Below, piece by piece: positions 45,346 to 54,534 of a DNA stretch of 64,000 nucleotides. The DNA is taken from NCBI RefSeq assembly GCF_007859755.1, contig NZ_SJPF01000004.1:186894-250893 (forward strand). Direction: 5' to 3'. The stretch is from Blastopirellula retiformator (GTDB lineage Bacteria > Planctomycetota > Planctomycetia > Pirellulales > Pirellulaceae). The position numbers and the translations under genes are program-made. Position 1 is the first letter of the stretch, and each line of letters starts with the position of its first letter. The notes below the pieces were generated by a model. It saw only the letters and a list, made by a program, of their open reading frames with translations. It did not search any database and was not told where the DNA came from.

Positions 45346-47427
45346 ATGCCAACGCCGCCGCATAACCGACAATTCGTTCGCTCATTGCTCGTCCTGGGCC
45401 TGTTCGCCTTGTTGCTGACTGCCACAGGATGCGCCGGCGATACCTTCATGTCGGTGCGCAAGTCGCCCCGCAATCCGCTGGCCGGGCAACTGCAGCTGCT
45501 CTCGCGACAAGGCCCGCAGGCGACCGAGCGCACCAAGCAACTGTTGCGTCAGTACGATCTCGAAAAATACGCCGAAGGAGATCATCGCGAGGCGCTTGAT
45601 CAGCTCGCCAAAGAGCTCAAGCAAGAGCCGACCGCCGAAAAGACCTACGCCTTTGCGGAACTCTGCTATATCGCCGGCACGCGAGCCGAAGCGCTCGGCA
45701 AAAAGGCGACGGCGCTCGAACTGTTCGCCTCCTGTGCAGCCCACTCCTACTACTACCTGTTCGATCCCAACTTTGCCCGGCAAGATCACGTCTACGATCC
45801 GCAGTTCCGCGGCGCTTGCGACTTGTACAACGGCTCGCTCGAGTCGGCCCTGCGAATCGTCCGCGCCCAAGGCAAGTTGACGCCGGGCTCGGTCTATCGC
45901 ATCACCACGCCGCAGCACGAGTTCCACGTAGCGCTGCAGCTTTCGGGACGCTGGAACCCAGAAGACTTCGACCATTTCGAGTTCGCCTCCGACTACGAAG
46001 TGAAAGGGCTCCGCAACCAGCATCGCCAATACGGCCTGGGCGTGCCGCTGATCGCCATCTGCAAAGGCGCCGACACCGGCAAGGCCGAAGACCGCTACCT
46101 GCCGCCGGGTCTCGCCTATCCGCTGACCGCCTTCCTCGAAGTCACGCCGCAAAAGCAAACGCAAGGCTCGGCCGTTCACTTCTGCAAGATCGAGCTTTAC
46201 GATCCGCTGATGCAAAACGAGGTGCAGATCGGCGGCAGGACGACGCCGCTTGAAGCCGACATCAGCACGCCGCTCGCCTACTACCTCGACCAACCGCAGT
46301 TCCGCGACACCGATCTGGCGACCTGGGGCTTGCTATTGCCCGGGCACACCGAAGCGGTGCAGGGGCTCTACATGCTCGAACCGTACGATCCGCAAAAGAT
46401 CCCGGTCGTCATGGTGCATGGCCTGTGGTCGAGCCCGATCACCTGGATGGAAATGTTCAACGATCTCCGCGCTCAGCCCGAGATCCGCGACAACTACCAG
46501 TTCTGGTTCTATCTCTATCCAACCGGCGAGCCGTTCTGGATCAGCGCGACGCAGTTCCGCCAAGATCTGCAGAAGGCCCGTGAAGATCTTGACCCGCAGC
46601 ATCAAGCGCTCGCCCTCGATCAGACCGTACTGATTGGTCACAGCATGGGCGGCCTCATCTCGCGATGGCAAACCATCGATAGCCAGAAAGACTTCTGGGC
46701 GATGGTCACCGATCAGTCGCCGGAACAGTTGCAAGGATCCGAGCAAGACAAACAACAGCTGATGAGCATGCTCTTCTTCGAGCCTAGCCCATCGGTTCGT
46801 CAGGTGATCACCCTCGGCACGCCGCATCGCGGCAGCGACTTCGCCAATCCGACCACCAAATGGCTCGGTCGGCATTTGATCGCCCTGCCAGAGACCTTAA
46901 CCGCCGCCGAAAAGCGTCTGAAAAACGCCAATCCGAACTTCTTCCGCGATGCCGAGATGTTGGCGGTCGCGACCAGCATCGACTCGCTGGCGCCAGACTC
47001 GCCGGTTCTGCCGAAGATCATCGAGGCGCCCAAAGCGCCGTGGGTCAAATACCACACGGTGATCGGGGTCGTCGATCAAGATACCTGGCTTGGCACCTTC
47101 GCCGGCAAGAGTGATGGGGTTGTGGAATACGCAAGCGCCCATTTGGAAGAGGCCGCTTCGGAATTGGTCGTTACTTCTGATCATGCGAATGTTCACCGAC
47201 ATCCACGCAGCATCCTGCGAGTCCGAAACATTCTACGAGACCATATCGAAGGACTACGTCAGGAGTATGTCGCCGCGACGCAGACAGGCGCTCCGCTACA
47301 CCCAGCGTTTCCAAATTCCACTGTGATGCAAGCTGGGCATTCAGCGCCGCTTCCAAGTACCGCCCCTTCAGGCGGCTACGGCGGTCGGTCGATGTCCGAA
47401 TCATTTCCCTTGACTCCGTCCAAGTAG
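45346..47427 (+). CDS. Lipoprotein with alpha/beta-hydrolase (lipase-like) domain
   Basis: Protein of 693 residues with a lipoprotein signal ending LLTATGC (C29). The first 350 residues are helical then beta-rich. The hydrolase domain starts with VVMVHGLWSSPITWMEMFND, has the nucleophile elbow LIGHSMGGLISRW with S433, and LGTPHRGSDFAN. It probably hydrolyses an acyl ester at the outer or inner membrane. The C-terminal tail is Pro/Ser/Gly-rich. It is followed by a hairpin. Confidence 0.85.
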   Translation: MPTPPHNRQFVRSLLVLGLFALLLTATGCAGDTFMSVRKSPRNPLAGQLQLLSRQGPQATERTKQLLRQYDLEKYAEGDHREALDQLAKELKQEPTAEKTYAFAELCYIAGTRAEALGKKATALELFASCAAHSYYYLFDPNFARQDHVYDPQFRGACDLYNGSLESALRIVRAQGKLTPGSVYRITTPQHEFHVALQLSGRWNPEDFDHFEFASDYEVKGLRNQHRQYGLGVPLIAICKGADTGKAEDRYLPPGLAYPLTAFLEVTPQKQTQGSAVHFCKIELYDPLMQNEVQIGGRTTPLEADISTPLAYYLDQPQFRDTDLATWGLLLPGHTEAVQGLYMLEPYDPQKIPVVMVHGLWSSPITWMEMFNDLRAQPEIRDNYQFWFYLYPTGEPFWISATQFRQDLQKAREDLDPQHQALALDQTVLIGHSMGGLISRWQTIDSQKDFWAMVTDQSPEQLQGSEQDKQQLMSMLFFEPSPSVRQVITLGTPHRGSDFANPTTKWLGRHLIALPETLTAAEKRLKNANPNFFRDAEMLAVATSIDSLAPDSPVLPKIIEAPKAPWVKYHTVIGVVDQDTWLGTFAGKSDGVVEYASAHLEEAASELVVTSDHANVHRHPRSILRVRNILRDHIEGLRQEYVAATQTGAPLHPAFPNSTVMQAGHSAPLPSTAPSGGYGGRSMSESFPLTPSK

Positions 47428-47453
47428 AAACAAAAGCGATAAAGCGTCATGGC

Positions 47454-47483
47454 GACGCCTGGCATGCCCAACCAGGCGTCTTT
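47454..47483 (+). terminator. Intrinsic terminator of the lipase-like gene
   Basis: The stem GACGCCTGG / CCAGGCGTC around a 9-base loop is followed by TTT. It lies between convergent genes. Confidence 0.6.
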
Positions 47484-47492
47484 GCGATCGAA

Positions 47493-47861
47493 TTAGCGGT
47501 TGGCCATATATTCACGCATCGTCTGCAGCCGGGCTTTCGGACGCTCAAACTGCTGCGGTTCCTGCTGCGGCTCTTCGGCCGAGATCCGGAACGACAAGAC
47601 CCGGTAATCGTCGCCGTTTTGCTGGGTGCTCAGAAAGGGATTCAGCCCGGTTTGGCTATCCTCGCTCGGCTGAGCGGCAGCCGACTGATCCGCATCGGCG
47701 ACTTCCGTCTCCGTTTTGGGCAGTTCGCCGCGAACGACGCGAACGTCTTTGGGGGCCTCAATACCGACGCGAATCGAGTTGCCTTTCACCTTCAAGATAG
47801 TGATCACAACGTCGTCGCCAATCTGAATCTTTTCCTGTTGTTTCCGGGTCAAAACCAGCAT
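47493..47861 (-). CDS. CsrA copy 2 with long C-terminal extension
   Basis: Protein of 122 residues, nearly double the usual CsrA length. Residues 1-47 ([19 protein letters not shown] and VRVVRGELP) form a normal CsrA core. The remaining 75 residues are Gln/Glu/Ser-rich, then [13 protein letters not shown], and match no domain I know. The extension might carry a partner-binding or regulatory role. Confidence 0.85.
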   Translation of the reverse strand: MLVLTRKQQEKIQIGDDVVITILKVKGNSIRVGIEAPKDVRVVRGELPKTETEVADADQSAAAQPSEDSQTGLNPFLSTQQNGDDYRVLSFRISAEEPQQEPQQFERPKARLQTMREYMANR

Positions 47862-48129
47862 CCTACACTCCTTTGCTTGGAAGAATCCTTGGGTAAGCGA
47901 TTGCGAAGAGAATCATTGCATTTGCCATGCCAAAGACTATCCAACTTTTTCCGTTTCCATAAAAGTCATTTCCAGATAACAACTTACGCCATTTCTGGCC
48001 GGCGATAGAAACCTGGACAGTTGGTGTACATACTTACAAAATCGTTGCAGGATTTACCGAGCCGCGGCAGTCGAAGGTACAAAATGGCGGTCGAGTGGGG
48101 ACCTGAGCGGAAAGTGGAAAGCGGAAAAA

Positions 48130-48232
48130 TAGTAGCCCGACGCGCCAGCGAGGGAATGCGGCGTTCATGCCAATGACGAATGCCGAAACCAGAATGACGA
48201 ATCGAATCCGAATGCCCGAATGACGAACCGGA
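48130..48232 (+). repeat. Intergenic repeat R-A, copy 1
   Basis: Sequence of the type TAGCCCG...GAGGGAATGCGGC followed by several AATGACGAA phrases. Other copies are at 50760, 51206 and 54897. The stretch 47862-48779 is otherwise repeats and the tail duplication of the ATPase gene; I see no gene in it. Confidence 0.7.
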
Positions 48233-48289
48233 CCGGACGATTCTTGAATTCCCCGGGTGGCCCGACCAGTCTGCCAAGACTGGCTCACG

Positions 48290-48742
48290 TTGCGCAGCAA
48301 CAAGATGCCTCACCATCCAGATGGCACAACAACATTCGTCTCCATCGCCCTCAATCTTCAGCCCCGCCAACATCTCAGGCCCAAAGGGCCGTTCCAACCT
48401 AGCCTGGGGCGCAGTCGCGCTTCGCGACGCAGCCCCAGGTTGGTGCGATTCAATCGATTGTTGACGCCGGACTGGACCGGTCCTCTTATTGGGTCGCCCC
48501 TCCGGGGCTTTTTGGGTGGGACTCGACTGTTTCGTGGATTCGTGCGGTTCGACGGGACTGAGGCTGTTTCCAATTTTCGCCGGATTGCGCAGCAACAAGA
48601 TGCCTCACCATCCAGATGGCACAACAACATTCGTCTCCATCGCCCTCAATCTTCAGCCCCGCCAACATCCCAGGCCCGGAGGGCCGTCCCAACCTAGCCT
48701 GGGGCGCAGTCGCGCTTCGCGACGCAGCCCCAGGTTGGTGCG
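48290..48742 (+). repeat. Two tandem copies (period 295 bp) of a CAACAAGATGCCTCACC repeat
   Basis: The block from TTGCGCAGCAACAAGATGCC to GCAGCCCCAGGTTGGTGCG occurs at 48290-48447 and 48585-48742 with few differences. Each copy ends in repeat R-B (CCTAGCCTGGGGC...AGCCCCAGG), which folds as a long hairpin. The segment between the blocks encodes a degenerate version of the C-terminal tail of the ATPase gene next door. Confidence 0.8.
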
Positions 48743-48779
48743 CGAAGTCCTTCGTTGACATTGGACTGGACCGTTTCTC

Positions 48780-50339
48780 TTATTGGGTCGCCCCTCCGGG
48801 GCTTGCGATCTTGGTGGCGACTTTTCCTAGGGCTGCGTCGCTGGCGCGACTTCGCCCTAGGCTAGGTTGGCGGCGCCCCTCCGGGGCTTTTTGGGTCGGA
48901 CTGGACTTGTTCGTGGATTCGTGCGGTTCGACGGGACTGGACTGTTTTGATTTATCCGCAACCGGACTGGACTGTTTTGGTTTTTCCGCGATGGGACTCG
49001 CTGGCGACTCTTTCTGGTTCGTGGCGTTGTTGATGACTTGATCATCGTCATCGTTTGGCGGGGTCTTGGTCCGCATAGCGGACCCTACGGGTGGTTCTTG
49101 CAACTCGGGCGGACCGGACTGGACTGTTTCGTTTTTTGGGGTGGGTGGACTTTGTTCGGGGTGGTCGCTCGTGCTCTCGGCAGGCACGGCCTGCCCTACG
49201 CTGGATTGCCCTACGTTTTTCAACTGGAAGGTGGCGAAGCCGCTTCGCCGGGTGGGGGTTACTTTTTCGATTTCGCCGGCTTCTTCTAGCCGCTCCCACG
49301 CGGCCGCGAACATTGTGCCGTTCATCCCGGCATGTTCACGGACCGTTTGCTTCATCGCTCGGTCGGGGCCGAGGTTTTCGATCACGACGCGCAGTTTGGC
49401 GTCGTGCCGCTCGTCGCGGGTCATCGCTTCGCGGGCGGCTTGTTCGTTCTTCAGCGAATCGACAGTACGAACCTTCGTCGACCATCTGCGGCCGGCGGAA
49501 TCATCGAGTCTTCCTTCCTCCACATCAACGCCCCACAGACTATCTTGCCCAGCGTCGCCGCCCACGGTCAGCCACAACTTGTGCTGCCCGCTGCCAAGTT
49601 CATAGCTTTGGCGGCGATTCACCAGCAGCCATTGCCGGGCCAAATCGTGACAGCCGGCGCTTTGCAAGTCGGTCACGTCGAGCGTTCGCGGGCGAATCGT
49701 CTTGCGCGTCGCGCAGCACAAAATCGGCGTCGCGCCGCACTCAAGACAACAGCGGATCATCGCCTGCAGGTGCAACGTGTGAGCCCGTTTTGTTTTGGCC
49801 GCGACGTCGAGCGGGTCGATCATCACCACTTCCAACTCGTACTTGCCGATCCACGCGCGCAACTGCCGCAGCTGTTTTTCAAGATTCGCGCTCGCCCCTT
49901 GCAGCGCGCAGACGAACCGGGGCGTCTCTTGTTTCTGTTTGCTCGTCATCCACCGCCGCGTTAAGTCGGTCAGCGCATGCTTCGCTTGCTCGCCGCTGAA
50001 GAAGCCGACGCGCACCTTGCGCTTGGTCGCAAATCGCCCCAAGAACTTTTCGCCCGTCGACAAGGCCGCCACCAGGTCGACCGCCAGCGACGTTTTCAAA
50101 CATTTGCTCGGCCCGCAAATCACCGCCGGAGCGCCGCGCGAGAGCAGGCCGGGCACCAGCCAGTCGACTTCGTGCGGCGCTTCGAGCAATTCGACCGAGG
50201 TGAACTCTTGCAGCGGTTTGTTGGTCGAGTCAAACCGGTCGACCGCCGCCTCGATCATCGGATCAGGCACCGCGATCGGGAACATCCCTTGCCCTTGCAA
50301 CAACTCCCGCAGCCGCTCGATCCGATCACTACGATTCAT
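48780..50339 (-). CDS. RepA-like AAA ATPase with repeat-derived C-terminal tail
   Basis: Protein of 519 residues from the ATG at 50339, preceded by GGGGAGGC. Walker A is CGPSKCLKTSLAVDL, with Leu in place of Gly before Lys; Walker B is LEVVMIDPLD. This fits the AAA_25/RepA group of plasmid or phage helicase-like proteins. A winged-helix-like segment (about 325-395) follows. From about residue 400 the sequence is low complexity, with SSP repeats, and its last 30 residues are encoded by the R-B repeat itself. The whole gene lies in a repeat island next to an IS3-family element. Confidence 0.75.
   Translation of the reverse strand: MNRSDRIERLRELLQGQGMFPIAVPDPMIEAAVDRFDSTNKPLQEFTSVELLEAPHEVDWLVPGLLSRGAPAVICGPSKCLKTSLAVDLVAALSTGEKFLGRFATKRKVRVGFFSGEQAKHALTDLTRRWMTSKQKQETPRFVCALQGASANLEKQLRQLRAWIGKYELEVVMIDPLDVAAKTKRAHTLHLQAMIRCCLECGATPILCCATRKTIRPRTLDVTDLQSAGCHDLARQWLLVNRRQSYELGSGQHKLWLTVGGDAGQDSLWGVDVEEGRLDDSAGRRWSTKVRTVDSLKNEQAAREAMTRDERHDAKLRVVIENLGPDRAMKQTVREHAGMNGTMFAAAWERLEEAGEIEKVTPTRRSGFATFQLKNVGQSSVGQAVPAESTSDHPEQSPPTPKNETVQSGPPELQEPPVGSAMRTKTPPNDDDDQVINNATNQKESPASPIAEKPKQSSPVADKSKQSSPVEPHESTNKSSPTQKAPEGRRQPSLGRSRASDAALGKVATKIASPGGATQ
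48826..48888 (-). repeat. Repeat R-B, inverted copy forming the 3' end of the ATPase gene
   Basis: CCTAGGGCTGCGTCG...GCGACTTCGCCCTAGGCTAGG, the inverted counterpart of the R-B hairpins at 48376 and 48671. The open frame of the ATPase reads through it. Confidence 0.7.
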
Positions 50340-50759
50340 GATTTTGCCTCCCCAAAAAAGTTGAACGAGAAACCGGCCGGAATGAGAAACAGAGCCGATT
50401 GAGAAACAGGATCTGGTCTCTTTTTCGCGAGTAAGTTTTCCACACGCGCAGCACGCGACCGCGAAAAAGCGACCTGACCCTTTTTCGAATCGCGCAAGCA
50501 AACGCGCTGCCGTGGTCCGCACAGCGGACCCTACGAGTTATTTACGCTGCCTGCAGACACGGCTGGACAAGCCAGCAGTGGCACACGTTTCGTTACATTT
50601 CGTCATGTTTGATGGCCACGGCGAAGAGCGTCGCCAGGCCGGCGGGAAGAATCGACGGGCATCCGTCACCCATGTTGCGAGAGGCATTAGCCCAAAAGTC
50701 GAGCAATTTGTCAAACCAATTTTGACCCGAGAAAACAAGGGCGAAATCGCACAAAATCG

Positions 50760-50843
50760 TAGCCCGAGGCGCGAGCCGAGGGAATGCGGCGTCCATTTCA
50801 ATGACGAATGTCGAATCAAATCCGAAGGTCCGAATGACGAACG
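50760..50843 (+). repeat. Repeat R-A, copy 2
   Basis: AGCCCGAGGCGCGAGCCGAG, GGAATGCGGC, then AATGACGAATGTCGAA. The 50340-51282 interval upstream of the ATPase contains only this and neighbouring repeats. Confidence 0.7.
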
Positions 50844-50848
50844 TCATC

Positions 50849-51067
50849 AGGCCCGGAGGGCCGTTCCAACCTAGCCTGGGGCGTAGTCGCGCTTCGCGAC
50901 GCAGCCCCAGGAACGGTGCACGAAATCAATCGTTGACGTTGGACCGGATTGGTCGCTCGTTAGGTTCGCCCCTCCGGGGCTTTCGATCAGGGTGGCGACG
51001 TTACCTAGGGCTGCGTCGCCTGGTGGGCGACTTCGCCCTAGGCTAGGTTGGCTTGCCCCTCCGGGGC
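50849..51067 (+). repeat. Pair of R-B repeats in opposite orientation
   Basis: One R-B hairpin (50849-50910, CCTAGCCTGGGGCG...) and an inverted one (51003-51067, CCTAGGGCTGCG...CGCCCTAGG) are separated by GC-rich GCCCCTCCGGGGC palindromes. The arrangement mirrors that on the other side of the ATPase gene. Confidence 0.7.
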
Positions 51068-51205
51068 GGAAGAAGGATGGGGATGTTGGTTGCAGGGCAT
51101 GACGGATGGAGGCGTTGCTGAAGAGACAATCCGGATTGTGAGGCATCTTGTTGCTGCGCAACCCGGCCAGTCGAAAGCCGACGTGACCGGGCCACCCGGT
51201 TTGTT

Positions 51206-51262
51206 GTTCGTCATTCGTCATTGACCTTGCGGCCGCATTCCCTCGGCTTGCGCTGCGGGCTA
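51206..51262 (-). repeat. Repeat R-A, copy 3
   Basis: Inverted copy with CGTCATTCGTCATTGACC, GCATTCCCTCGG and GCGGGCTAC. Confidence 0.65.
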
Positions 51263-51282
51263 CAACGACGCCGCTTTCCGCA

Positions 51283-51424
51283 CTATCGTTTTGGCTTCTT
51301 TGTTTTCTTGGCTTGCTTTTTTTTCAGTGTCGTGCGGCGTTTCTTCAGGCGATCACGTTCGAACTTATAATACTGGGCGAACATAAATTCGACATAGCCA
51401 TCTGTTTCCTGCCAGGCCTCGCCC
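51283..51424 (-). pseudogene. Displaced C-terminal piece of the IS-interrupted gene
   Basis: Read on the minus strand from the IS edge, this encodes EAWQETDGYVEFMFAQYYKF followed by a Lys/Arg-rich tail and a stop at 51283. When the IS3-family element and one CCC target copy are removed, this continues in frame from IETWG of the gene at 52507-54534. It no longer has its own start. Confidence 0.85.
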
Positions 51425-51489
51425 TGAGGTGGTGCCCGAAATGGAGGCGCGTCCGGGGCTTATAATGGCCGGTTCAGGAGACCGCCAGG

Positions 51490-51789
51490 ATGAGCGCAAA
51501 AGCGAAGCGGAAACAGCCCCCGTCACGACGTCGCTTCACCGATGAATTCAAACGCGATGCGGTGCAGATGCTGCTGGACGGCCATTCGGCCGATTCGGTC
51601 GTCCAGCGGCTTGGCCTGTCAAGCACGAATTTACTCTACCGCTGGAAACGCGAGCAGTTGCGAGGCAGCGGCCCGGTCGCCGCTTCGCTGGAAAGCCGCG
51701 TGAAGGAATTGGAACTGGAGCTGAAACGTGTCGAGCGTGAGCGAGACGTGTTAAAAAAAGCGTTAGCTATTTTCAGCCGGAGCGATTGA
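51490..51789 (+). CDS. IS3-family transposase OrfA
   Basis: 99 residues. RRFTDEFKRDAVQMLLDGHS and LGLSSTNLLYRWKREQL form the DNA-binding helix-turn-helix, and a leucine zipper (LESRVKELELELKRVERERD) follows. AGGAG precedes the ATG. The codons TTA AAA AAA (51751-51759) contain the -1 frameshift heptamer A-AAA-AAA; shifting there continues SVSYFQPERLSDR into OrfB. OrfA alone is a regulator in this family. Confidence 0.93.
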   Translation: MSAKAKRKQPPSRRRFTDEFKRDAVQMLLDGHSADSVVQRLGLSSTNLLYRWKREQLRGSGPVAASLESRVKELELELKRVERERDVLKKALAIFSRSD

Positions 51790-52664
51790 GCGATCGGATC
51801 GCCGCGGCGGAACAGATCGTCGCCGAGAAGGTGGCGAGCGTACGCGAGGTTTGCGACTGCCTGGCGATTGGTCGCGCCGATTTTTACAAGCGGCGAAGCT
51901 TGCCCATTGCGACCAAGCGTCAGGCGACCGCCAACCTGACGCCGCTGGTGATCGACATTTTTTGGCGACATCGCAGACGCTATGGCACGCGAAGAATCGT
52001 CGACGAACTGAAGGATCTCGGCATTCCCGCGGCGCGTCGCACCGTGGCGAATATTCTGAAAAACCAGGGCTTAAAAGCGATTCAACCGAAATCATTCCAG
52101 CCGCGCACCACCGACAGTCGCCATTGTTTGGGCTACAGCCCGAACCTGTTGCTGGAAGAGTTTGTGCTGCGTGAAATAAATCAGCTGTGGGTCGCCGACA
52201 TCACCTACGTGCCGCTCGCCGAAAAGCGTTTCGCTTACCTGGCGATGGTGATGGATCGTTTCTCGCGGCGATTAATCGGTTGGCGTTTTGAACTGTCGAT
52301 GACGGAGGACTTGGTGATCGGAGCGTTAAGAGATGCGATCCGAATGCGGCGGCCGCCGCCTGACTTGATTCACCATAGCGATCGAGGAGGCCAGTACGCA
52401 GGGAAGCGGTTCCGATCGCTGCTGCGCCGCGCGTCGATTCGGCAAAGCATGAGCCGGGCCGCCGACTGCTACGACAACGCATTCATGGAATCTTGCTTCG
52501 GAACGATCAAGACGGAACTGGAAATGACCGAATACGAGGATGTGGGCGTTGGGGCGCGCGAGTTGGGAGAGTACTTTCGCTACTACAACTGCGACCGAAA
52601 GCACTCCAGCCTCGGCTACCAAACGCCAGTGCAATTCGAGAACAATCAGCCGTGCCGAAAATAA
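51786..52664 (+). CDS. IS3-family transposase OrfB (DDE integrase domain)
   Basis: 292 residues. The catalytic acid residues are in WVADITYVPL, HHSDRGGQYAG and DNAFMESCFGTIKTE, the DD(35)E arrangement. LVIDIFWRHRRRYGTRRIVD is the usual N-terminal HTH_21-like portion. It starts at TTG 51786 overlapping OrfA; the active OrfAB product is probably made by -1 frameshifting. Length is typical. Confidence 0.93.
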   Translation: MSDRIAAAEQIVAEKVASVREVCDCLAIGRADFYKRRSLPIATKRQATANLTPLVIDIFWRHRRRYGTRRIVDELKDLGIPAARRTVANILKNQGLKAIQPKSFQPRTTDSRHCLGYSPNLLLEEFVLREINQLWVADITYVPLAEKRFAYLAMVMDRFSRRLIGWRFELSMTEDLVIGALRDAIRMRRPPPDLIHHSDRGGQYAGKRFRSLLRRASIRQSMSRAADCYDNAFMESCFGTIKTELEMTEYEDVGVGARELGEYFRYYNCDRKHSSLGYQTPVQFENNQPCRK

Positions 52665-54534
52665 GCCCTCGGCGCGCCTTCATTTCGGGCACCACCTCAC
52701 CCCATGTCTCGATGCAGACGCAAGCTTCTTCGACGCTTCCAAGTTGATAGCGATCTGGCCGAGGAATGGGGGCGTCGGACTGCATGACTTGGACGACATG
52801 CTCGTTGAACTTCAGCGCCTCCCTCATCGCCTCTTGGGCGGTTCGCGATTTCGCTCCCCCCAGGCGGAATTGCAGCAACGCATGCGAGTAGTACCAAAGG
52901 CCGGTCTCCTCCCCGTACTCGTCCATCACGTCAAGCGCTTCCAGGTTGCGATCGCCGCTGATCAGCATCGCGATCATGTCATATCGCACCCCTAGGTTGT
53001 CTCCTGGGTTCAGGTGCAACATTTCCTGATATTGGGCAATCGCGTCATTCGGCCGCCCGCAATCTTCCAGCGCATGCGCCAACCCATGACAGGCTCGCAT
53101 AAAGGGGCGGGTTTCCAAGAGGCCCCAAAAATTCCCGACCTCGTGTTCCATGATCGCGCCCAGTTGCCGCCGGCCAGCGTCGGCCGCCTGCTGAAACGCG
53201 TCAAGCCGTCGCTCGGCATCGGTCATCCATTCGGCCAACAGGGTGAGCGACTCCACATGCTCGGGATCTTCTTGCAAAGCCTGACGGACCAATTGCAGGC
53301 GCCGCCGTCCATAGGAATCGATTGCCTGCCGGGCCTTGGCGGCGGCTCGATCGGCAGGCGTATCCATCGGATACTCAACCTCGTCAATCTCCCCGATAAA
53401 CTTCTCGTTCAGCAGACGCTGCAATTCTTCGATCTCCAAGCCTTCGTTCTGCTCGATGAACTGCTGAGCTAACTGCTGCATGCCCTCAAGGCCGCGCGTC
53501 TCGGGCGCCATTCCCCGTCGGATCCACTCCTGCCGATCAGGCGGATCGATCAGGTTGGGAATCGAAAACTGGCAAACCGTTCGCTCGCCCAAAACCTCGA
53601 CCGTTTTGGCCCATTTTCCCGCGTCGATTTCATCCTCGGTCGTCTCGGCCAAGGCCTGCAAGATTTCGGTTGCGGTGATTAATTCGGGAAGCGTCGGTTG
53701 CCGCGGAACCATTTGATCGAAGCCATAAAAGCTGGGAAACGCATCCCAGGTCTCGAGCGGCAAATCATGCCTTCGCCAGAATTCGGCGTCCTCGGCGTTG
53801 ATTTCGTCGAATGGATCGTAGGCTACGCTCAAGACCGACACGCTTTCCATGCTAGCGCGCTGAGCCATCACATCGTAGTGGTCTTGTTCTTGGGCGTAGA
53901 AACCAATTCCGACGATCTCTCCTCCAGCACCCAGAATTACGCCATATCGCATCGACTCTGGTACCGTAGGAGAATCGAATCGGATGACGTCAACATCGTC
54001 GAGGTGATTCCAGAATTGGGCACGGAAGAAATTCGCGGCAGCCATTGCAAAGGCGCGCCATTGATCGAGATCGGCGCCGACTTCGATCATCTTGGGGGGC
54101 GAAGTTCCGCCCCCCATTTGCGCCGCAAAGTCGCTTGCGAAATCGGCGATCACTTCTTCCCACTCCGGCATCGAAGGCTGGTGCTCAACGACCAGTTCTG
54201 GAACCGCTAACTTTTTGTCGAGCGCGATCGCCAATTTTTTGTCGTGGCATTCGAGCCGCGCGGGGCGAAACGGAAACTCATGCAATTCAAAAAAAGCGAG
54301 CATGCTCTCTGCGAACTGATTGACGAAACTCGTCTGTGAGGCGGCGTTGGCGACAAACGGGGTGACGTTGATCAGGCCACTGGAACTGGAACGCCAAAGG
54401 GCGATGAACATCTCGTTGCCATCTTCATCGACGGGCGCGCCCATCGCCTCCGCCGCGTTGAGTACGCCCCCTTGCCAGATTTCTTCTGGATTGACGGGAA
54501 GAGCGGTAATCGGACGTAGTTCCGACTTGCGCAT
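52507..54534 (-). CDS. TPR-containing protein, C-terminus replaced by IS sequence
   Basis: 675 residues in its present form; the last 64 or so are read from the inserted IS. The N-terminal region (about 1-330) includes RPARLECHDKKLAIALDKKL and RYGVILGAGGEIVGIGFYAQ, which I only tentatively compare with DUF6930/DUF7309 proteins. A TPR-like region (about 400-600) includes EDCGRPNDAIAQYQEMLHLN. The native end was ETWGEAWQETDGYVEFMFAQ and a basic tail (see 51283-51424). Most of the protein is intact, so it may still function. Confidence 0.8.
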   Translation of the reverse strand: MRKSELRPITALPVNPEEIWQGGVLNAAEAMGAPVDEDGNEMFIALWRSSSSGLINVTPFVANAASQTSFVNQFAESMLAFFELHEFPFRPARLECHDKKLAIALDKKLAVPELVVEHQPSMPEWEEVIADFASDFAAQMGGGTSPPKMIEVGADLDQWRAFAMAAANFFRAQFWNHLDDVDVIRFDSPTVPESMRYGVILGAGGEIVGIGFYAQEQDHYDVMAQRASMESVSVLSVAYDPFDEINAEDAEFWRRHDLPLETWDAFPSFYGFDQMVPRQPTLPELITATEILQALAETTEDEIDAGKWAKTVEVLGERTVCQFSIPNLIDPPDRQEWIRRGMAPETRGLEGMQQLAQQFIEQNEGLEIEELQRLLNEKFIGEIDEVEYPMDTPADRAAAKARQAIDSYGRRRLQLVRQALQEDPEHVESLTLLAEWMTDAERRLDAFQQAADAGRRQLGAIMEHEVGNFWGLLETRPFMRACHGLAHALEDCGRPNDAIAQYQEMLHLNPGDNLGVRYDMIAMLISGDRNLEALDVMDEYGEETGLWYYSHALLQFRLGGAKSRTAQEAMREALKFNEHVVQVMQSDAPIPRPDRYQLGSVEEACVCIETWGEVVPEMKARRGLIFGTADCSRIALAFGSRGWSAFGRSCSSESTLPTRAPQRPHPRIRSFPVPS

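Larger units (their letters stand above)
51425..52699 (+). mobile_element. Complete IS3-family insertion sequence
   Basis: 1275 bp. The terminal inverted repeats start TGAGGTGGTGCCCGAAATG; 26 of 27 bases match between ends. It is flanked by CCC at 51422-51424 and 52700-52702, a 3-bp target duplication. Two overlapping transposase frames and a slippery A7 run are intact, so it could still be active. It interrupts the 3' end of a minus-strand gene. Confidence 0.93.

Noticed and set aside
48290-48742. Possible CRISPR array
   Set aside because: Only two units of about 158 bp at a 295-bp period; repeats are far too long and no cas genes are present.
47984-48761. Several open frames of 60-200 codons in the repeat island
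   Set aside because: Their translations repeat one another because they lie in R-A, R-B and tandem repeats; no start signals or families.
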